A DNA stretch of 36,320 bases from JAVBMJ01 sp031552535 (lineage in GTDB: Bacteria > Bacteroidota > Bacteroidia > Bacteroidales > Rikenellaceae): contig JAVBMJ010000029.1 in NCBI GenBank assembly GCA_031552535.1, forward strand, positions 1 to 36,320. The letters are read 5' to 3'. The position numbers and the translations under genes are program-made. Shown piece by piece: positions 8,718-17,405 of this stretch. Position 1 is the first letter of the stretch, and each line of letters begins with the position of its first letter. The notes under the pieces were generated by a model, which did not search any database, had not been told where the DNA came from, and was given only the letters and a program-made list of their open reading frames with translations.

Positions 8718-9913
8718 CGCGTCAGGGTAATGAGGGTTATTTCGGGATAGGTGTTGACCCGCATCGGGAAAGTAACATAACCTATACCATCGTTTACATA
8801 CAAAAAATCATCATCCTCGCGGTAAAGGCCGCTCCAGCGCGGATACATGAACTGAGCCGGCGAAAACTCCCGGCCGAACAAACGCACCTTCATCTGCATG
8901 GCATGCACATGTCCGGACAGGGTGAGCGTACTTTTGTGGCAAGCGCGAATCTCATCCCACAAGTGTGGCGTGTGGGCTATCATAATATTGAATACCGAGT
9001 CGGGAAGGTTGCGATATGTCTTATCCAGATCAACACCGGCCATCAACGAATTCCCACCCATGTGCCCAAGACCCGGAGGATAGCCTACACCGGAGATAGC
9101 GATGCTGTCACCGCCACGATGGAGATACACCGTTTCGTCCTCCAGCAATCGCCATCCCATGCGGCGCTGGTAATCGCGCAACATCGCGACGCTTCCACTC
9201 GGCGTCAAAGTAGTCGAATCGAAGATATAAAACCCTATATCATGGTTGCCCCAAACCGAAAAAACAGGACTCTCGAAGCGCGACAGTTCTGCCAGCAATG
9301 CGGGCGTTATCTCGTCGGCACGAATGTTCACCAGATCGCCGCCATTGACCACATAGTCCGGGTCCAATGAATTTATTGTCGCTACGAGATTTTTCACCAT
9401 TTTCTCAGCCTGCAAAAGGTTTCCCAGATGGATATCCGAGAAAAAGGCTATTCTAACCCCGTCAAACGCTTCCGGCAGTTTGGCGGAAGCAATGGTCAAC
9501 TCTTTGATTTCAAGCCGTTGCCTCCCCTCGGTAATACCCCATATCATCTCTCCCAAAAAATACAATGCGAGAATGCCCCCGATCCATCTTAAAATATGAT
9601 ACCGGCGAAAAACCGACCCGGTGAGGGAATCGCACCACGAAAAAAAGCAAAAAACGAACTTCGGAGCCAGATTCATATAAAATATGGCTGTGATCCAGAG
9701 TAGTATATGCATCTTTTCGGGAGTAGCGTTGACAGTCCATCTGAATGCCACTATGCCGATTAAAGCCGTCAGGTCGAGAGCTGTAAAAAACCATAAATAG
9801 ATGTTTTTCCACCACCACCTCAGCACGCTGTCCCGGATAAAACGCCTGTATATATAATTGTCGCATATCAATGCCAGCACCGATGCCGCAAGCCCGAATA
9901 ACACTACTTTCAT
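8708..9913 (-). CDS. Membrane-anchored calcineurin-like metallophosphoesterase
   Basis: A 401-aa protein. The N-terminal third is hydrophobic with about four membrane segments (roughly residues 1-20, 35-60, 70-90 and 105-130). It is followed by a metallophosphoesterase domain with the five canonical motifs: FFSDIHLGN, NGGDLVN, WGNHD, an IAHTP helix and SGHVHAMQ. This layout resembles the YaeI/YkuE group, some of which act on lipid substrates such as UDP-diacylglucosamine; the substrate here is unknown. It is upstream gene of a two-gene unit with ribD. A candidate -7 box TACCTTTG lies on this strand at 9941-9934, just before the ATG. Confidence 0.9.
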   Translation of the reverse strand: MKVVLFGLAASVLALICDNYIYRRFIRDSVLRWWWKNIYLWFFTALDLTALIGIVAFRWTVNATPEKMHILLWITAIFYMNLAPKFVFCFFSWCDSLTGSVFRRYHILRWIGGILALYFLGEMIWGITEGRQRLEIKELTIASAKLPEAFDGVRIAFFSDIHLGNLLQAEKMVKNLVATINSLDPDYVVNGGDLVNIRADEITPALLAELSRFESPVFSVWGNHDIGFYIFDSTTLTPSGSVAMLRDYQRRMGWRLLEDETVYLHRGGDSIAISGVGYPPGLGHMGGNSLMAGVDLDKTYRNLPDSVFNIMIAHTPHLWDEIRACHKSTLTLSGHVHAMQMKVRLFGREFSPAQFMYPRWSGLYREDDDFLYVNDGIGYVTFPMRVNTYPEITLITLTRCE

Positions 9914-10217
9914 CTGTCTTCAATTTTGATTTGCAAAGGTAACGATTCGAGATCAATATTTCGGCTGAAGCATATCCACTTTCAACAAAAAACGCATAAC
10001 ATGCCAGTCAAAGAATTAATAATAAGTAATTTGCAGAAATATTCACAAAATAAATTAATTTTCCACAGGAAATATTTTTCCGACCACATCCGGGTTTATA
10101 ATGCACGCAGATCCATATTTAGGCCGGTATTTCTTTTCCATGGATCGGAAAATCGGCTGAAAAACAATAGAAAATCGTTTCTTAATGGAAAATATTGAAA
10201 AAAACAGCAAAAAAATT
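9914..10217. other. AT-rich intergenic region between divergent genes
   Basis: No gene is seen. A 90-codon ORF here is AT-rich with no recognisable content. On the minus strand 9941-9934 reads TACCTTTG, a match to the Bacteroidota -7 consensus for the phosphoesterase gene, without a clear -33 TTG. The rest is AT-rich DNA with scattered GGAAAATATT-like words and no obvious function. Confidence 0.5.
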
Positions 10218-10247
10218 TTGTTATTAATCAACGTTAATTTACATTTG
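10218..10247 (+). promoter_or_regulatory. Promoter of the LruC lipoprotein gene
   Basis: TTG at 10218-10220, a 19-nt spacer, then TACATTTG at 10240-10247. This fits the Bacteroidota sigma-ABfr consensus (-33 TTG, -7 TAnnTTTG). Transcription would start near 10255, giving a leader of about 65 nt. Confidence 0.8.
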
Positions 10248-10320
10248 CATAGTGATATGAAACGTGAGATGGGCTCATGTTATGTGTTTTTTAAAAGAAC
10301 AATAATCTATTTATAACAAT

Positions 10321-12267
10321 ATGAGGAAATTACTGCTTTTCGCATGTGCTTTCGGCATGATTGCCGCGATGCAAAGTTGCCAGAAAGAGAATTCGGGGCC
10401 CGCACCCGACGGAAAAGATGCCTATTTTGGGTTTGAAACCACTAAAGATTTCACTCTCAGTGTAAATTACGGTAAGTCAACCCAGGTATTTTTCGAGGTT
10501 TACGAGGAAAATCCGTTTGATTCCAATAATGCCATTAAAGATGGTGTTAAACCTGTATTCGGAGCGACAACCAAAGCCGATGGAACATACAGCGAAGTGA
10601 TCGATATACCTTCTGCCGTAGCGGAAGCATATATCGTTACAGAACAGTATGGAGTTCCCTCATTGGTTAAAGCCCAGGTAACCAACGGTTCGATCACTAT
10701 GGATCTCACTAAGCTTGGCACCAAATCGGCTCCGGTTACCCGCACGGGAACATATCCTGCCGACATGGCAATTCTCTGTGACTGGGATTCCTACGGCAAG
10801 CCGGTGGACGCAAAACACCAATCGTTGCCCGCAGGTATGCTCGAGGCCCTGAGAGTGGCACTACCCCCGAGCAAACATGTGAACGTAAACCATCCTGAAT
10901 ATCTTCAGGCTCCGGTCGTCACCAACATCCGCCTTACAAAAGCTACTAACGATGTGAAGTTGGTGTTTGCCCACATGAGCGCCAGCAAGCACACTACGTT
11001 GGGATATTTCACCTATCCGACGAACAACCCTCCGGCATCGGTCAATGATGTCAAGAAGATCATCGCTTTCCCCGACGCATCTTACGTGAACGACAAAGGT
11101 GTTGTTCTGGAGAGCGGCGATTACGTACAACTCAAATATTGGGACGGCGCCAAACTGGTGAACGATTTCCCGGCAGGGACCTCTATCGGTTTCTTCATTA
11201 TCCCGGGCAGCTACAATGCCACAACGGGTAACGTGAGCAAAACCATCGACCCGATATATACCTATCTGGATTTCAACGCAACGATCCAGCCAGATCCGCA
11301 GTATCGCCAGCATAACCTGGCTTTGGGCTACAAGGTGCCAAATACGAACCCTCAGGAGAAGGTTATGGCAATCACTTTTGAAGACGTTCTCCGCCCCAAC
11401 TGTGACAACGATTTCAACGATATTATTTTCTATGTCGAAGCCGACGGTATAGACGACGAAGATATCCACGACCTGCCGGAACCTCCGTACCCACCGATTC
11501 CCGACTATATTATCAACTACGAGGGCCTTTTGATATTCGAAGACCTGTGGCCATGCATGGGCGACTATGATATGAACGATGTGGTTATTCGTTACAAATC
11601 GGAGGTACACCGTCGCGGAATTGACAACAGTGTGATTAAGACCATAGATACATTCTATCCTTTAGCGTCGTACGCTACTTATGGCAACGGCTTCGGATAC
11701 CAGATGGGATCGCTCCCGACATCAGGTCTTGCAAGCGTTACAATGAGTACAAGCTATCCAAGCGTAAGTATGGGGACTTTCGACGTTGACCCTGGTAGCC
11801 ATATAGAGAAAGGGCAACCTGCCGCCACATTGCTGGTATTCAGCAATATGCACCAACTATTGTCGTCGATGAGCGGAGGGGAAATCACGATTACCACTAC
11901 ATTTACTAATAGCAAACAGACATTGCGCGAAATATCCGCGCCGCCTTACAATCCGTTTATGATTTCAGAATCGGCTACTGGTCGCCGTGACAAAGAGGTG
12001 CACCTGCCCAATTATGCTCCGACTCCCAAGGCTGACTGGCTGGGCCGCAATGACGACCGTTCGGATCCGTCTAAGGGCATTTATTATGTATCGGATCATA
12101 GCTTCCCGTTTGCTCTGAAAATTCCGTATGCTCAGTTCTTGCTTCCTAAGAGTGGTGTACGTATAGACTCTGCTTATCCGAAATTCTCGAACTGGGTTAA
12201 AACCAATGGGGCGCAAGATGCCGACTGGTATAAGCACCCAGACCTAAGTAAAGTTTATATTAAGTAA
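10321..12267 (+). CDS. LruC-domain lipoprotein, probably surface-exposed
   Basis: A 648-aa protein. It has a lipoprotein signal peptide (MRKLLLFACAFGMIAAMQSC). A central DUF4114-like segment contains ITFEDVLRPNCDNDFNDIIF (about residues 355-375), and an LruC/DUF4842 domain begins with GLLIFEDLWPCMGDYDMNDV (about 400-420) and runs to near the C-terminus. The two Asp/Asn-rich motifs (DNDFND and DYDMND) look like calcium-binding loops. LruC proteins are common in Bacteroidota and Leptospira outer membranes, with no settled function. The gene has its own promoter and a long hairpin terminator, so it is monocistronic. Confidence 0.88.
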   Translation: MRKLLLFACAFGMIAAMQSCQKENSGPAPDGKDAYFGFETTKDFTLSVNYGKSTQVFFEVYEENPFDSNNAIKDGVKPVFGATTKADGTYSEVIDIPSAVAEAYIVTEQYGVPSLVKAQVTNGSITMDLTKLGTKSAPVTRTGTYPADMAILCDWDSYGKPVDAKHQSLPAGMLEALRVALPPSKHVNVNHPEYLQAPVVTNIRLTKATNDVKLVFAHMSASKHTTLGYFTYPTNNPPASVNDVKKIIAFPDASYVNDKGVVLESGDYVQLKYWDGAKLVNDFPAGTSIGFFIIPGSYNATTGNVSKTIDPIYTYLDFNATIQPDPQYRQHNLALGYKVPNTNPQEKVMAITFEDVLRPNCDNDFNDIIFYVEADGIDDEDIHDLPEPPYPPIPDYIINYEGLLIFEDLWPCMGDYDMNDVVIRYKSEVHRRGIDNSVIKTIDTFYPLASYATYGNGFGYQMGSLPTSGLASVTMSTSYPSVSMGTFDVDPGSHIEKGQPAATLLVFSNMHQLLSSMSGGEITITTTFTNSKQTLREISAPPYNPFMISESATGRRDKEVHLPNYAPTPKADWLGRNDDRSDPSKGIYYVSDHSFPFALKIPYAQFLLPKSGVRIDSAYPKFSNWVKTNGAQDADWYKHPDLSKVYIK

Positions 12268-12275
12268 CTGAAATA

Positions 12276-12329
12276 GCTAAATAAATATTCGAGGCGGTCT
12301 TTGCAGACCGCCTCGAATATTTATTTAGC
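12276..12329. terminator. Long perfect hairpin terminator
   Basis: A 25-bp perfect stem (12276-12300 with 12305-12329) with a TTGC loop has a GC core and AT-rich outer arms, so U-runs are available on both strands. It is placed 8 bp after the LruC stop codon and probably terminates in both directions. Confidence 0.85.
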
Positions 12330-12595
12330 CATATTTTGATTCTTAAAATCCTCGACTTAATGATCACTGGCGATGATGAATGATGGTGTAATTAATTATA
12401 ACCCGTTGTGCATTTAATCTTATGAATAAAATGCTGTTTGTCGGCATGTTCGGCCTTGGTCTGAGGTCAAGGCCGGCAGTCCGCCGCATGTGGCGGCGGC
12501 GGACTGGAACTCGCAGAGTTGGCTTAATACGCAAAACTGAGGATGAAAATTGTGTAATAGATTAGATTTCATATATTTATATCATTTGAAAATAT

Positions 12596-13535
12596 ATGGC
12601 CAAAAAAATGCTTTTATTGCGGCTCGCGTGCCATAGTTAAGAATGGCTTTAAGTTTCATATACAGAGCCACTTATGCAAGTCATGCGGCAGACAATTCAT
12701 TAATCGTGAAATTATTGATTATCAGCTATTATGGGATGAATATGTTTATGGCAAACAGACCATAAAACAGCTTTCCTCTCGCTATGGGATAAGCCATGAC
12801 ACCATAAGCCGCCGCTTCGACACCATCCGTCCGCCACGGATGGTGTCTTCATCTAAGCTCATTGTTATTCTTGTCGATACAAGCTACTGGGGATGGACTT
12901 TCGGAGTGGTTGTCATTAAGGATGTACGCACAGGGAAGGTGCTGTGGCGCAAGTTTATACGCAATAAAGAAACCCTGGCTGATTATCAGGAAGGCATCTC
13001 CTTGCTTGAGGAAAATCGTTTTGAGATTGAGGGTATTGTCTGCGACGGACTTCGTGGCATGCTTCAGATGCTCAGCAAGTACCGCATTCAAATGTGCCAT
13101 TTTCACCAAGTTAAGATTGTCAAAAAATACCTTACCAGCCGTCCGGAGCTGCCTGCTTCGCGCGAACTGCTTGACCTTGCGTTGTTCATGGCTCATACAG
13201 ACAAAGAGAGCTTTACGGGCGCATTCGAGGAATGGTCAGAACGATGGGGTGATTTTATAAAGGAGCGGAGTCGCGATCCCGTCACCGGCAAAACACATTA
13301 TACACACCGCAAACTTCGTAGCGCTTATTTGAGCATTAAACGAAATATGCCCTATCTATGGACGTGGTATGATTATATTGAATTAGGCATTCCAAACACC
13401 AATAATGCGTTAGAGGGTATGTTCACTGATCTGAAATCCAAATTGCGTAACCACAACGGCTTATCAAAACTGAGGCGAATGAAGTTCATTGACGAGTATT
13501 TTAGGGCGACATTCAAGCATTCGGGTCGGGGTTAA
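12596..13535 (+). CDS. IS256-family transposase, Zn-binding variant, with a frameshift at an A7 run
   Basis: The main reading frame encodes an N-terminal zinc ribbon (CFYC...CKSCGRQF), a helix-turn-helix (TIKQLSSRYGISHDTISRRF) and a DDE catalytic core. The acidic residues are probably in LVDTSYWGW, VCDGLRGM and NTNNALEGMF. This frame lacks an ATG before 12840, which is inside the protein. The natural start seems to be ATG 12596 (MAKK), which is out of frame by one base at the A7 run 12602-12608; six As would restore MAKKCFYCGS. So it is either inactivated, expressed by slippage on the A run, or initiated at a non-AUG codon from 12561 on. The stop codon lies in a 46-bp palindrome. Confidence 0.8.
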
Positions 13536-13556
13536 CCCCGACCCGAATGCTTGAAT
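13511..13556. terminator. 46-bp perfect palindrome over the transposase stop codon
   Basis: The 23-nt arm 13511-13533 is the exact inverse of 13534-13556, with no loop. The transposase TAA spans the centre. It probably acts as a hairpin terminator or block to readthrough; there is no U-tract immediately after it. Confidence 0.7.
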
Positions 13557-13638
13557 CATCCTCAATTTTGCGTATTAAGCCACAATTCATATTGCTTAAA
13601 TGCACAACGGGTTTTCAATAGGAAAATTAAACAGTTTC

Positions 13639-14484
13639 TTAGTCTATTACGTCAAGGGCGCGGAGCTCGTCGAGCAGGATGTGGAAGCCGGGGCCGGCCA
13701 TCGCACCGTGGCTGAACCCGCCGATCTCGTAGATGCGGCACGCGGGATGCCCCGCCAACTGCATCATGCGCCAAAGGTAGGCGTTCTCCTCGTAACGGCC
13801 CAGAAGTTCGAGGTTGCGGTCGCCGGTAATGATGATATAGGGAGGCGCCTGGCCCCGCACATGGAACAGCGGGGCGTAACGGTCGACGGCGGGCTGCAAA
13901 GCGCCCATACCCAGCTGCCTGCGATGTGCGAAATGGGTCACGGCCTGCCCGCTGAACGGGACCAGGGCCGCTATACGGTCGGCGTCGATGCCCGACGAGG
14001 CCAACCAGCTTTTGTCGAGCCCCACCATGCTTGCGAGGTATCCTCCGGCGGAATGCCCCGACAACACTATGCGCGTGGTGTCGCCGCCCAGGGCGGCTAT
14101 ATTGCGGAATACCCACGCCACGGCGCACGCGGCATCGTCTATCGTCTCGTCGATGGTGCTTCCCCCGAAGGGCTGCGCGTCACCTGCCGCCGCTCCCGAC
14201 AGGAGGCGGTAATTGGCTGACACCACTATAATGCCCTTGCCTTTGAGTTGCGGCGGGACGGCTTTGTTCCCTTCGGTAAGTCCTCCTCCATGAAACCACA
14301 CCACTACCGGCAACGCTTTTGCCGGCGGTTTTTCGGGGGCGTAGATGTCCATCATGCAACGGTTGTCGGCATACGGGCCGCCGCCGTTGCGGTAGGCTAT
14401 GTCGCGCCTGAGGGTGAAGGTGTCCTGTGCCGCAGTTAACAGGGGAAGCAGAAGTGTGATCGAAAGGAGTGCGAGCGGTCTCAT
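13639..14484 (-). CDS. Alpha/beta-hydrolase esterase of the mannan locus
   Basis: 281 aa from the ATG at 14484, chosen because it starts a clear signal peptide (MRPLALLSITLLLPLLTAAQ); a longer in-frame start would bury it. The fold is that of hormone-sensitive-lipase/BD-FAE-like esterases: oxyanion-hole motif VVVWFHGGG, nucleophile elbow LSGHSAGG, acid in ITGDRNLELLG and catalytic His in GGFSHGAM. It is likely periplasmic and removes acyl (acetyl or feruloyl) groups; the exact substrate is not visible. It is the last gene of the leftward mannan cluster, 125 bp after the epimerase. Its TAA stop is formed by the end of repeat copy R3. Confidence 0.85.
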   Translation of the reverse strand: MRPLALLSITLLLPLLTAAQDTFTLRRDIAYRNGGGPYADNRCMMDIYAPEKPPAKALPVVVWFHGGGLTEGNKAVPPQLKGKGIIVVSANYRLLSGAAAGDAQPFGGSTIDETIDDAACAVAWVFRNIAALGGDTTRIVLSGHSAGGYLASMVGLDKSWLASSGIDADRIAALVPFSGQAVTHFAHRRQLGMGALQPAVDRYAPLFHVRGQAPPYIIITGDRNLELLGRYEENAYLWRMMQLAGHPACRIYEIGGFSHGAMAGPGFHILLDELRALDVID

Positions 14485-14609
14485 CCGTGGTTTTTTCGAA
14501 GTTGATTTATGCGGATCGGCAGTTATTCCGACCCTTCGCAAAAGGCGGCCGAAGCGGTCGACATGTCAGGGCAAACCCCTGCCGGAATGTGCCGTGCATG
14601 CAAAAGACA

Positions 14610-15779
14610 CTACACGCGCGCCAGCGACATTATTTCCATGCACATGCGGCCGTTGTGGTAGGGGCATTTCCAGAACCCGGCTTTGTCGTCGGCCGTGTTG
14701 CGGGCGCCGTCGCCGGTGATGCTCCACCACCACTCGCCTCCCTGCAGATCCACCAGGTTGGCGCGCAGGTAGTCCCAGCAGCGCAACGCTTTGCCCAGCG
14801 CCGCCTCGTCGCCCATGTGGATATACATATAGAGGTATCCGACCACCGTTTCGGCCTGCACCCACCAGTGGCGGTCGCTGTCGACCGCCCCGTCATGATG
14901 CGTCTCATAAATCATCGACCCGTCGGGTTGCAACCCTTCGGCGGCGGCACGGGCGATATGTGCGATGACCGGCAACGCCGCCTCCTTCAATTCCGCGTAG
15001 TCGAGCACATCCACGGCCTCCCACAGCAGCCATGCCGCCTCGATGTCGTGGCCGTAGGAGCGGGCGCTGTCGCGAAGGTTCCACCGTTCGTCGAAGAAGA
15101 GCCCCAGATGGCCCGTCGCGGGACGGTATATCTTTTCGAGGAACACTCCCACCAGCTCCCGCAGGCTCTCGCGGAGCCGGGGTTCCTTCCACACACGGTA
15201 AAGGTTGGTGTAGGGCTCGAGTATGTGGAGGTGGGTGTTCATCGTCTTTTTCTCGTTGGCGTCTTTGGCGCTCAGCCTCATGTCGCCCAGGGGACTCCAG
15301 TCGCGTGTGCACGCTTCGATGTAACCTCCGTGGAGAGGATCGCGGCTGTAACGTTCTACGGTTTCGAAGAGCGCTATCGCACGCCGCAGCGAGTCGTCGT
15401 CGCCCGTGGCCCGGTGGTGCTCGCTCAATCCGTATATCGCGAAGCCCAGCGCGTAGAACTGCTTTTTTGTGTCGGGCTGGCAGCCATTGGCGTCGACCGA
15501 CCAGTATACTCCGCCGTAGACAGGGTCGGTGAAATGCTCAATGAACCACGCCTTAGCCCGGTTCGCGGCTTCCTTGTAGCGTACCTCGCCCGTCGTGCGG
15601 TAGGCCGCCGAAAATGTCCACAGGATGCGGGCGTAAAGCACGCAACCCCTCGGTGCATCGGCATGTACGTTTCCCTGGCCGTCGATGCGCCCATAGAAAC
15701 CGCCGGCGGGGTCGGTCATGCGGTCGAGCCAGAACCCTAGTATGTTGCCGCGAAGCATCTCTTCCGCCTCGCGCGCCAT
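14610..15779 (-). CDS. AGE-family disaccharide 2-epimerase (mannobiose/cellobiose 2-epimerase)
   Basis: 389 aa from ATG 15779, which follows GGAAGAG at a sensible distance and starts 4 bp after the symporter stop; a GTG at 15803 would overlap that gene. It is an N-acylglucosamine/cellobiose 2-epimerase of the (alpha/alpha)6-barrel type. Family features seen include GGFYGRIDG, YARILWTFSAAYR, GGVYWSVD, the KKTMNTHLHILEPYTNLYR segment with catalytic histidines, SYGHDIEAAWLLWEA and RHWWVQAETVVGY near the C-terminus. Cytoplasmic, it would convert beta-1,4-mannobiose to mannosyl-glucose for the GH130 phosphorylase encoded upstream. Context favours mannobiose over cellobiose as the substrate. Confidence 0.92.
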   Translation of the reverse strand: MAREAEEMLRGNILGFWLDRMTDPAGGFYGRIDGQGNVHADAPRGCVLYARILWTFSAAYRTTGEVRYKEAANRAKAWFIEHFTDPVYGGVYWSVDANGCQPDTKKQFYALGFAIYGLSEHHRATGDDDSLRRAIALFETVERYSRDPLHGGYIEACTRDWSPLGDMRLSAKDANEKKTMNTHLHILEPYTNLYRVWKEPRLRESLRELVGVFLEKIYRPATGHLGLFFDERWNLRDSARSYGHDIEAAWLLWEAVDVLDYAELKEAALPVIAHIARAAAEGLQPDGSMIYETHHDGAVDSDRHWWVQAETVVGYLYMYIHMGDEAALGKALRCWDYLRANLVDLQGGEWWWSITGDGARNTADDKAGFWKCPYHNGRMCMEIMSLARV

Positions 15780-15783
15780 GACG

Positions 15784-17208
15784 TTAAGCTCTTCCACCGG
15801 CACGAAGGTTTGCGTTGCGTTTCTGGTCGAGCTCGTACGTTACTTTCTCCATGCGTTTCTCTGAAAGGGGATAAAAGAACAGCGCGACCACCGAGATGGC
15901 ACACCCGATAGCCGGGATCCAGCTCATCATCAGCCTCACCCCCTCAATTGCCCGCACGCTTTGCGCCGCCGCGGCCTGGTCGTAGCCGAATATGGCCAGC
16001 AACCATCCCGTCACGGCGCCGCCCAGGGCCCAGCCCATCTTCTGCGACATCGACGACGAGGAGAATATAAGCCCCGTTGCACGGCGGCCCGTCTTGAGTT
16101 CCTGGTAATCTACAATGTCGGCGTACATGCTCCACAGCAGCGGGAAGATACTTCCGGCGCACACCGAGATCAGGAACTGGAACGCGAATATCGCCGCCAC
16201 CTGTCCCGGCCCGAGCCTGAAGAACAGGCAACTCAACACCCCAGCCACGGCCATCGCCCCGATATAGGTGCTCCGCTTGCCGATGCGGTTCGACACCGGT
16301 GCGGCGAGGGCTACGCCCAGCATGTTGGCAGCCTGCCCGGTGAGCAGGTAGAGAGTTCCCGTAGTCCAGCCCATGAAGGCTGTCGTCTGCTGCATCTTCA
16401 CGTAGTCTACGAAGTAGAATATAGCCACCGAGTCGCGCACGGCGTTGAACAGCAGTGCCGCCACCCCTCCGGCGAGCAGTATCCACCACGGGGAGTTGCG
16501 CGCCAGCTTTTTAACGTCCTCCCACACCGAGGCGTCCTCCTGCCCCGCATCGACGGCCTGCACCCTCTCCCTGGTCCAGCGGAAACAGAGCCAGAACAGC
16601 GCCACGCATATCGCCGACACCACAGCCACGCCGCAGGTCCACCCAACGGGCGAGGTGCTTATCCCGCCGCCTCCGGGCAACTCCCCCCCGAAGGCCCGGG
16701 AGAAGAAATCGACCAGCGGCTGGAAGATCATAAATGTGAACAGGCTTCCGGCAAAGGCGAAGAACATGCGGTACGACGAGAGTGTGTTGCGCTCGCTGAC
16801 CTTGGGCGATATCACCCCCAGCAGCGAGGCGTACGGCACATTGACCACCGAGTATACCATCATCATCAGCGTGTAGGTGGCGTAGGCGTAGGCCAGTTTC
16901 CCGGCGGGCCCGAATTCAGGCACGACGAACGTCAGTACCCCGATCACGGCAAAAGGCACCGCGCCCCATAGCAGGTAAGGTCGGTATTTGCCCCAGCGCG
17001 AATCGGTGCGGTCGGCGACCATACCCATCACGGGGTCTATCAGCGCGTCCCAGATGCGCGTTATCAGGAACATCGTTCCCGCGGCGGCCGGCGAGAGGCC
17101 GAACACCTTTGTGTAGAAAAACAGCAGGTACATCCCGAATATCTTCCAGAACATACTCGACGCCATGTCACCCAGGCCGTAGCCTATCTTTTCGCGTAGT
17201 TTTATCAT
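15784..17208 (-). CDS. GPH/MFS-type sugar:cation symporter, probable mannobiose importer
   Basis: A 474-aa protein with about 12 hydrophobic segments. Its N-terminus (LREKIGYGLGDMASSMFWK) and the following ITRIWDALIDPVMGMVADRT are signatures of the glycoside-pentoside-hexuronide:cation symporter family in the inner membrane. The mid-loop is QEDASVWEDVKKLARNSPWW, and the C-terminal half carries FPLLWSMYADIVDYQELKTGRRATGL. Placement between the mannosylglucose phosphorylase and the epimerase indicates uptake of mannobiose or short manno-oligosaccharides, as in the B. fragilis mannan operon. It is separated from the GH130 gene by about 200 bp holding repeat copy R5, while the epimerase gene follows at once. 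Confidence 0.92.
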   Translation of the reverse strand: MIKLREKIGYGLGDMASSMFWKIFGMYLLFFYTKVFGLSPAAAGTMFLITRIWDALIDPVMGMVADRTDSRWGKYRPYLLWGAVPFAVIGVLTFVVPEFGPAGKLAYAYATYTLMMMVYSVVNVPYASLLGVISPKVSERNTLSSYRMFFAFAGSLFTFMIFQPLVDFFSRAFGGELPGGGGISTSPVGWTCGVAVVSAICVALFWLCFRWTRERVQAVDAGQEDASVWEDVKKLARNSPWWILLAGGVAALLFNAVRDSVAIFYFVDYVKMQQTTAFMGWTTGTLYLLTGQAANMLGVALAAPVSNRIGKRSTYIGAMAVAGVLSCLFFRLGPGQVAAIFAFQFLISVCAGSIFPLLWSMYADIVDYQELKTGRRATGLIFSSSSMSQKMGWALGGAVTGWLLAIFGYDQAAAAQSVRAIEGVRLMMSWIPAIGCAISVVALFFYPLSEKRMEKVTYELDQKRNANLRAGGRA

Positions 17209-17320
17209 AGGAACCGCTTAAAAATATTACCGGGATTATTTTTCAGTCCGTTGTGCATTTTAAAATTTACCGTATCCCAAAGACATATGTATCGGTAATC
17301 ATTTAAACAGTTTTTCAGTC
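17209..17320. repeat. Dispersed inverted-repeat element, short copy R5
   Basis: The left end reads GGAACCGCTTAAAAATATTA and the right end is its approximate inverse TCATTTAAACAGTTTTTCAG (17299-17318). Inside is CCGTTGTGCATTTTAAA, a word shared with copy R3. It is about 112 bp and occupies the first half of the gap between the GH130 and MFS genes. The remaining bases to 17405 show no gene or clear terminator. Confidence 0.65.
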
Positions 17321-17405
17321 CCGGCCTTGCCATGTAAGGCGGCCGGCCCGCAGCCACCCGTCGCCGGGAGGGAGCAGGCACGGTTCTCCCTGATGGATCG
17401 CAAAG

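Larger units (their letters stand above)
12520..13582 (+). mobile_element. IS256-type insertion sequence (Zn-ribbon variant)
   Basis: About 1063 bp bounded by inverted repeats that match at 26 of 27 positions. The left end begins TGGCTTAATACGCAAAAC at 12520, and the right end is its complement finishing at 13582. It contains one transposase gene. No target-site duplication is visible (flanks CGCAGAGT versus CAATTCAT), so the insertion may be old or the ends may have been altered. It has inserted into repeat copy R3. Confidence 0.8.
12400..13641 (+). repeat. Dispersed repeat element, copy R3, interrupted by an insertion sequence
   Basis: The left part (12400-12519) contains AACCCGTTGTGCATTTAA, TTATGAATAAAA, GTCGGCATGTTCGG and AGGTCAAGGCCGGCAG. 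It also has a hairpin, 12477-12487 pairing with 12496-12506. The right part (13583-13641) carries TTAAATGCACAACGGGTT, the exact inverse of the left 18-mer, and ends in TTAAACAGTTTCTTAG. Between them lies the IS. The non-IS parts align with 30651-30924 (copy R4). The terminal TTA (13639-13641) is the stop codon of the adjacent leftward esterase gene. Confidence 0.7.

Noticed and set aside
9926..10198. 90-codon ORF between the phosphoesterase and LruC genes
   Set aside because: AT-rich, basic, no homology, and overlaps the minus-strand promoter region.
12512..13591. Target-site duplication around the IS
   Set aside because: The 8-9 bp flanking each end do not match.
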